A stretch of 34,068 bases of DNA, from NCBI GenBank assembly GCA_016783555.1, contig JADHWH010000017.1:1-34068 (forward strand). Direction: 5' to 3'. The notes under the pieces were generated by a model. That model saw only the letters and a program-made list of their open reading frames with translations. It ran no database searches and was not told the origin of the DNA. This DNA is from Candidatus Omnitrophota bacterium (GTDB lineage Bacteria; Omnitrophota; Gorgyraeia; JABMRJ01). Shown one piece after another: positions 31,880-34,068 of this stretch (positions within the stretch are counted from its first letter, which is position 1; the number at the start of each line of letters is the position of its first letter). The position numbers and the translations under genes were made by a program.

Positions 31880-31880
31880 A

Positions 31881-32462
31881 TTATTCGTACGTTATGTCGT
31901 CCAGGTAAATAGTGAATCCTTCGGGGTTGTTGCTCCTGCTCGCGGACCAGCAAAAACCGCCGCTTATGTAGGAGAGATCAACGCCGTCAAGGCTTACTGA
32001 GTACTTCTTCCAATCATTAGTTAAGACGACCGGCCCTATACCCGCTGAATCGGAATCGCCGTATTCCCCGGTTATGCCGCCTATCTTAAACTCATTAATG
32101 ACCTCGCCGCCTTTTTCGCCGCGCGCCCAGAATGTAACAGCCTTGGCACCGGTGAGATCGAAACCTCCGTCTCTTGAACCCCAGTTATTCGCAGGATTCT
32201 GCCAGTAGATACCGCACCAGCCAGCGCCTTGAGATGACTTGGCGAGATACGTTATCTTAATACACGTCTTGCCGGTATAGGTATCCTCGGTCCAGCCGTC
32301 GTTGAGCGACATGTCGTTATAATCCCCCATCCATCCCGAAGGGATGAAGTGGTTATTAGGCGCCCATCTATCGGTATAGACGTCAAAGCCTTCAAAGGCA
32401 TGCGCCATCCCGAATAAACAGAACGCAAAAGAAATCGCCAAAAATAAGGCTTTCTTCTTCAT
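31881..32462 (-). CDS. Secreted beta-sandwich carbohydrate-binding-like protein
   Basis: A 193-residue protein with a Sec signal peptide (about 1-22, cut after AHA) and a single jelly-roll-like domain: FIPSGWMGDYNDM, CIKITYL, GIYWQNPANNWGSRDGG, AVTFWARGEKGGE and YLDDITYE. It matches the domain of the neighbouring lipoprotein almost motif for motif, so the two are paralogues, one soluble and one lipid-anchored. A strong GGAGGAGG site lies six bases before the ATG at 32462. It sits between the two TIM-barrel genes and probably binds the same glycan that these act on. Confidence 0.85.
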   Translation of the reverse strand: MKKKALFLAISFAFCLFGMAHAFEGFDVYTDRWAPNNHFIPSGWMGDYNDMSLNDGWTEDTYTGKTCIKITYLAKSSQGAGWCGIYWQNPANNWGSRDGGFDLTGAKAVTFWARGEKGGEVINEFKIGGITGEYGDSDSAGIGPVVLTNDWKKYSVSLDGVDLSYISGGFCWSASRSNNPEGFTIYLDDITYE

Positions 32463-32508
32463 AGCTTACCTCCTCCTTTTCTTCTTTTTTCTTTCTTCTC
32501 CATATACT

Positions 32509-34068
32509 TTACTCATTCCACAATTTCTTATATGAATAATAGCTCTTTCGCAGCTGCCTTAAATACGGGCTTTTCGAACCGTCTCCCTGTCCCGCGATTC
32601 CAAACCATTCTTCATATACCCATCCTCCGGGAAAAGGTCCTGTGTATAGCCCTTCGGTATCGTGTATATCCGGCTCATATGCCTTCCACCATTCGTCCAG
32701 CCATTCAAAGACAACCCCGCCTATGGAATTGCCCGCGCCTTCGAAGCCGGCTGAATTGTAGAGTATATCCTCCCATTCACCCTGATGGTACTTTGCCTGA
32801 TCCACCTCTGCTATCTCGCTGGACCTTCCTCTCTGATAAGCGGGGCAGCCGTATTCCGTCACCATGACCGGCTTATCGCAGAGCCTCTTGACGGATCCCC
32901 AAAATCCTATGCCGAAACCTTGTTCGCCGCGGTAGCTGTTGGAACCATAAATATCGACTTCGGGCGCGTATTTTGCGAAGACATCCAGATAGAGAAGGTC
33001 GCCGCTGCATACAGCGACAGGTCGGGTTGGATCGATCTCTTTTATCATCTTTGCGACATCATTTACAAATTTATAATAACTCACGGGATCCTTCTTTGCG
33101 TTGTTGGCCACGCCGTAATTATTCTCGTTTCCCAGGACCCACATAAGCACATATGGCTCATCCTTGTACTCCTCCACCATCTCCTTTACGCTTCTTTTCA
33201 TGTTCGTCTGGTGTATCGGATTGGAATAGTCCGTGCCGTCGTGCCAGGTTGCGCCGGAGCCGATTGCGTAAGCGCCGATAAAATCCCCCATAAGCACCAT
33301 AAGGCCGTACTCCTCATAGGCCGCGCGGAAGAAATCTTTATTCTTGTTATAAGCATGGTGATATACCCTTATAGAATTGGCGCCCATATCATCAAGGAGC
33401 TTGAGATCGCCTACCCTTTCTTCGTTCCGGTCTTTTTTGTTGTTTAAGTTGCTATCCACCCATGAATCATACGGACCATCTATCAGGTCGTTTCTGTTGT
33501 AATCCTCAAGGGTCCAGTCTTTGAGCGTCCCTTTATCGGGACTCTGCCCTATAACGGTCGGCGTATATGCGACGGCCTTAACGAGTATCGGTTTTCCGTC
33601 GAGCATAAGCTGCCAGTGGCCGTTCTCATACTGCACCAACTCAACCTTAGGCCCTCCGATTCTCTTCACCGCCTTAAGACCGGTTAATGCTTTGTGTTCT
33701 ACGATGAGCTCTTCGGGAGCGCATCTTATAATCTTCCCCGGGTTGACATTTATTACGTCGTTTCTTATATCAAAATCGAAGCTGTTCTCCACTACTATAT
33801 CGGCTCCTACCAGCTTCATGCGGAGTTCCGGATGCTTCCTTGTAAGATATTTTATCTTATCTATAGCGACCTGTCCTACATACCATGGCGTCTTCCAGTA
33901 TGTCCAGCTTATAGTCTTCGGAAAATGCACAACCACGGCGTAGTAGGCCTTTATGGCGTGCTTATAATGCATGGCTTTCTCCAATACGTGCGCGGTATAA
34001 TATAACTTTACTCCCGGGTCCTCCGCGGCAGTCGCCCATTTGTAAAAATTAGCCTGGAGATTCGGGGA
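32509..34068 (-). CDS. TIM-barrel glycosidase-like protein with helical N-terminal region (partial)
   Basis: The frame is open from the stop at 32509 to the window edge, so the true start lies beyond 34068; the TTG at 33984 is internal. The visible N-terminal 80 residues (ANFYKWATAAEDPG..., YYTAHVLEKAMHYKHAIKAY) look like TPR-type helices. A GH2/GH5-like TIM barrel follows: NGHWQLMLDGKPILVKAV, likely acid/base Glu in WVLGNENNYG and likely nucleophile Glu in VTEYGCPAY, ending with VFEWLDEWWK and YEEWFGIAG. It is a paralogue of the membrane-anchored protein at 29793-31094. Location in the cell cannot be told without the N-terminus. Confidence 0.85.
   Translation of the reverse strand, partial: SPNLQANFYKWATAAEDPGVKLYYTAHVLEKAMHYKHAIKAYYAVVVHFPKTISWTYWKTPWYVGQVAIDKIKYLTRKHPELRMKLVGADIVVENSFDFDIRNDVINVNPGKIIRCAPEELIVEHKALTGLKAVKRIGGPKVELVQYENGHWQLMLDGKPILVKAVAYTPTVIGQSPDKGTLKDWTLEDYNRNDLIDGPYDSWVDSNLNNKKDRNEERVGDLKLLDDMGANSIRVYHHAYNKNKDFFRAAYEEYGLMVLMGDFIGAYAIGSGATWHDGTDYSNPIHQTNMKRSVKEMVEEYKDEPYVLMWVLGNENNYGVANNAKKDPVSYYKFVNDVAKMIKEIDPTRPVAVCSGDLLYLDVFAKYAPEVDIYGSNSYRGEQGFGIGFWGSVKRLCDKPVMVTEYGCPAYQRGRSSEIAEVDQAKYHQGEWEDILYNSAGFEGAGNSIGGVVFEWLDEWWKAYEPDIHDTEGLYTGPFPGGWVYEEWFGIAGQGDGSKSPYLRQLRKSYYSYKKLWNE

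Noticed and set aside
31810-31953. N-terminal extension of the lipoprotein (start at 31953)
   Set aside because: The extra 48 codons run through a palindromic repeat and the end of the neighbouring gene, and a strong AGGAGG plus lipoprotein signal peptide mark 31809 as the start.
1100-33943. Many open frames on the plus strand, some over 150 codons (for example 11434-11976, 23576-24085, 28906-29742)
   Set aside because: They lie antisense to genes with clear family motifs, show no recognisable domains and lack sensible ribosome sites.
33984-33984. TTG at 33984 as the start of the last TIM-barrel gene
   Set aside because: The frame is open without a stop to the window edge and the upstream codons continue the same helical pattern, so the gene is truncated by the window.

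Overview
The window looks like a piece of an uncultured, strictly anaerobic, Gram-negative bacterium. Gene content, lipoprotein and signal-peptide use and the dense palindromic intergenic repeats fit a member of Omnitrophota (PVC side of the tree), but I have no marker gene and hold this assignment only moderately. Every supported gene lies on the minus strand, so transcription runs from high to low coordinates. No rRNA, tRNA, CRISPR array or transposase gene was seen, and no gap between genes exceeds about 210 bases; the gaps are almost wholly filled by palindromic repeats and promoters.

Region 1 (about 1-10,870): one long, tightly overlapping operon behind a consensus promoter (10837-10866). 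It encodes a diaphorase-like pair (HydB and HydG types), a polyferredoxin, the core of a group 4 membrane [NiFe]-hydrogenase (NuoH, NuoB, NuoC and NuoD types) and an Mrp/Mbh-type ion-translocating module (NuoL/MrpA type, MbhD-MbhE fusion, MrpB, MrpC, MrpD, MrpE). The inferred role is to couple NAD(P)H/ferredoxin oxidation and H2 evolution (or the reverse) to Na+ or H+ transport.

Region 2 (about 10,870-18,980): hydrogenase maturation genes hypF (only the C-terminal half), hypC, hypD and hypE. They are interleaved with an AmrS-type radical SAM gene, a secreted PEBP-family protein, NAD synthetase nadE, and a UPF0280 plus NIL-ferredoxin pair of the type linked to homocysteine synthesis in anaerobes. 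hypA, hypB and a maturation protease are not in the window.

Region 3 (about 19,000-22,600): a short operon of a MetE-core-like methyltransferase, agmatinase and pyruvoyl arginine decarboxylase (arginine to agmatine to putrescine), then an HtpX membrane protease.

Region 4 (about 22,600-34,068): a glycan locus. It holds a GH94-type phosphorylase, a PilZ-membrane-coiled-coil-(alpha/alpha) toroid fusion, a GH116-type glucosidase, two TIM-barrel glycoside-hydrolase-like proteins and two paralogous beta-sandwich carbohydrate-binding-like proteins (one secreted, one lipoprotein). The last gene runs off the right edge. The inferred theme is c-di-GMP-linked beta-glucan synthesis or remodelling at the envelope.

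The most unusual things are the PilZ/toroid fusion and its glycan locus, the HydBG-group 4-Mrp hydrogenase composition, and palindromic repeats that supply ribosome binding sites, start codons, stop codons and a C-terminal extension to neighbouring genes.
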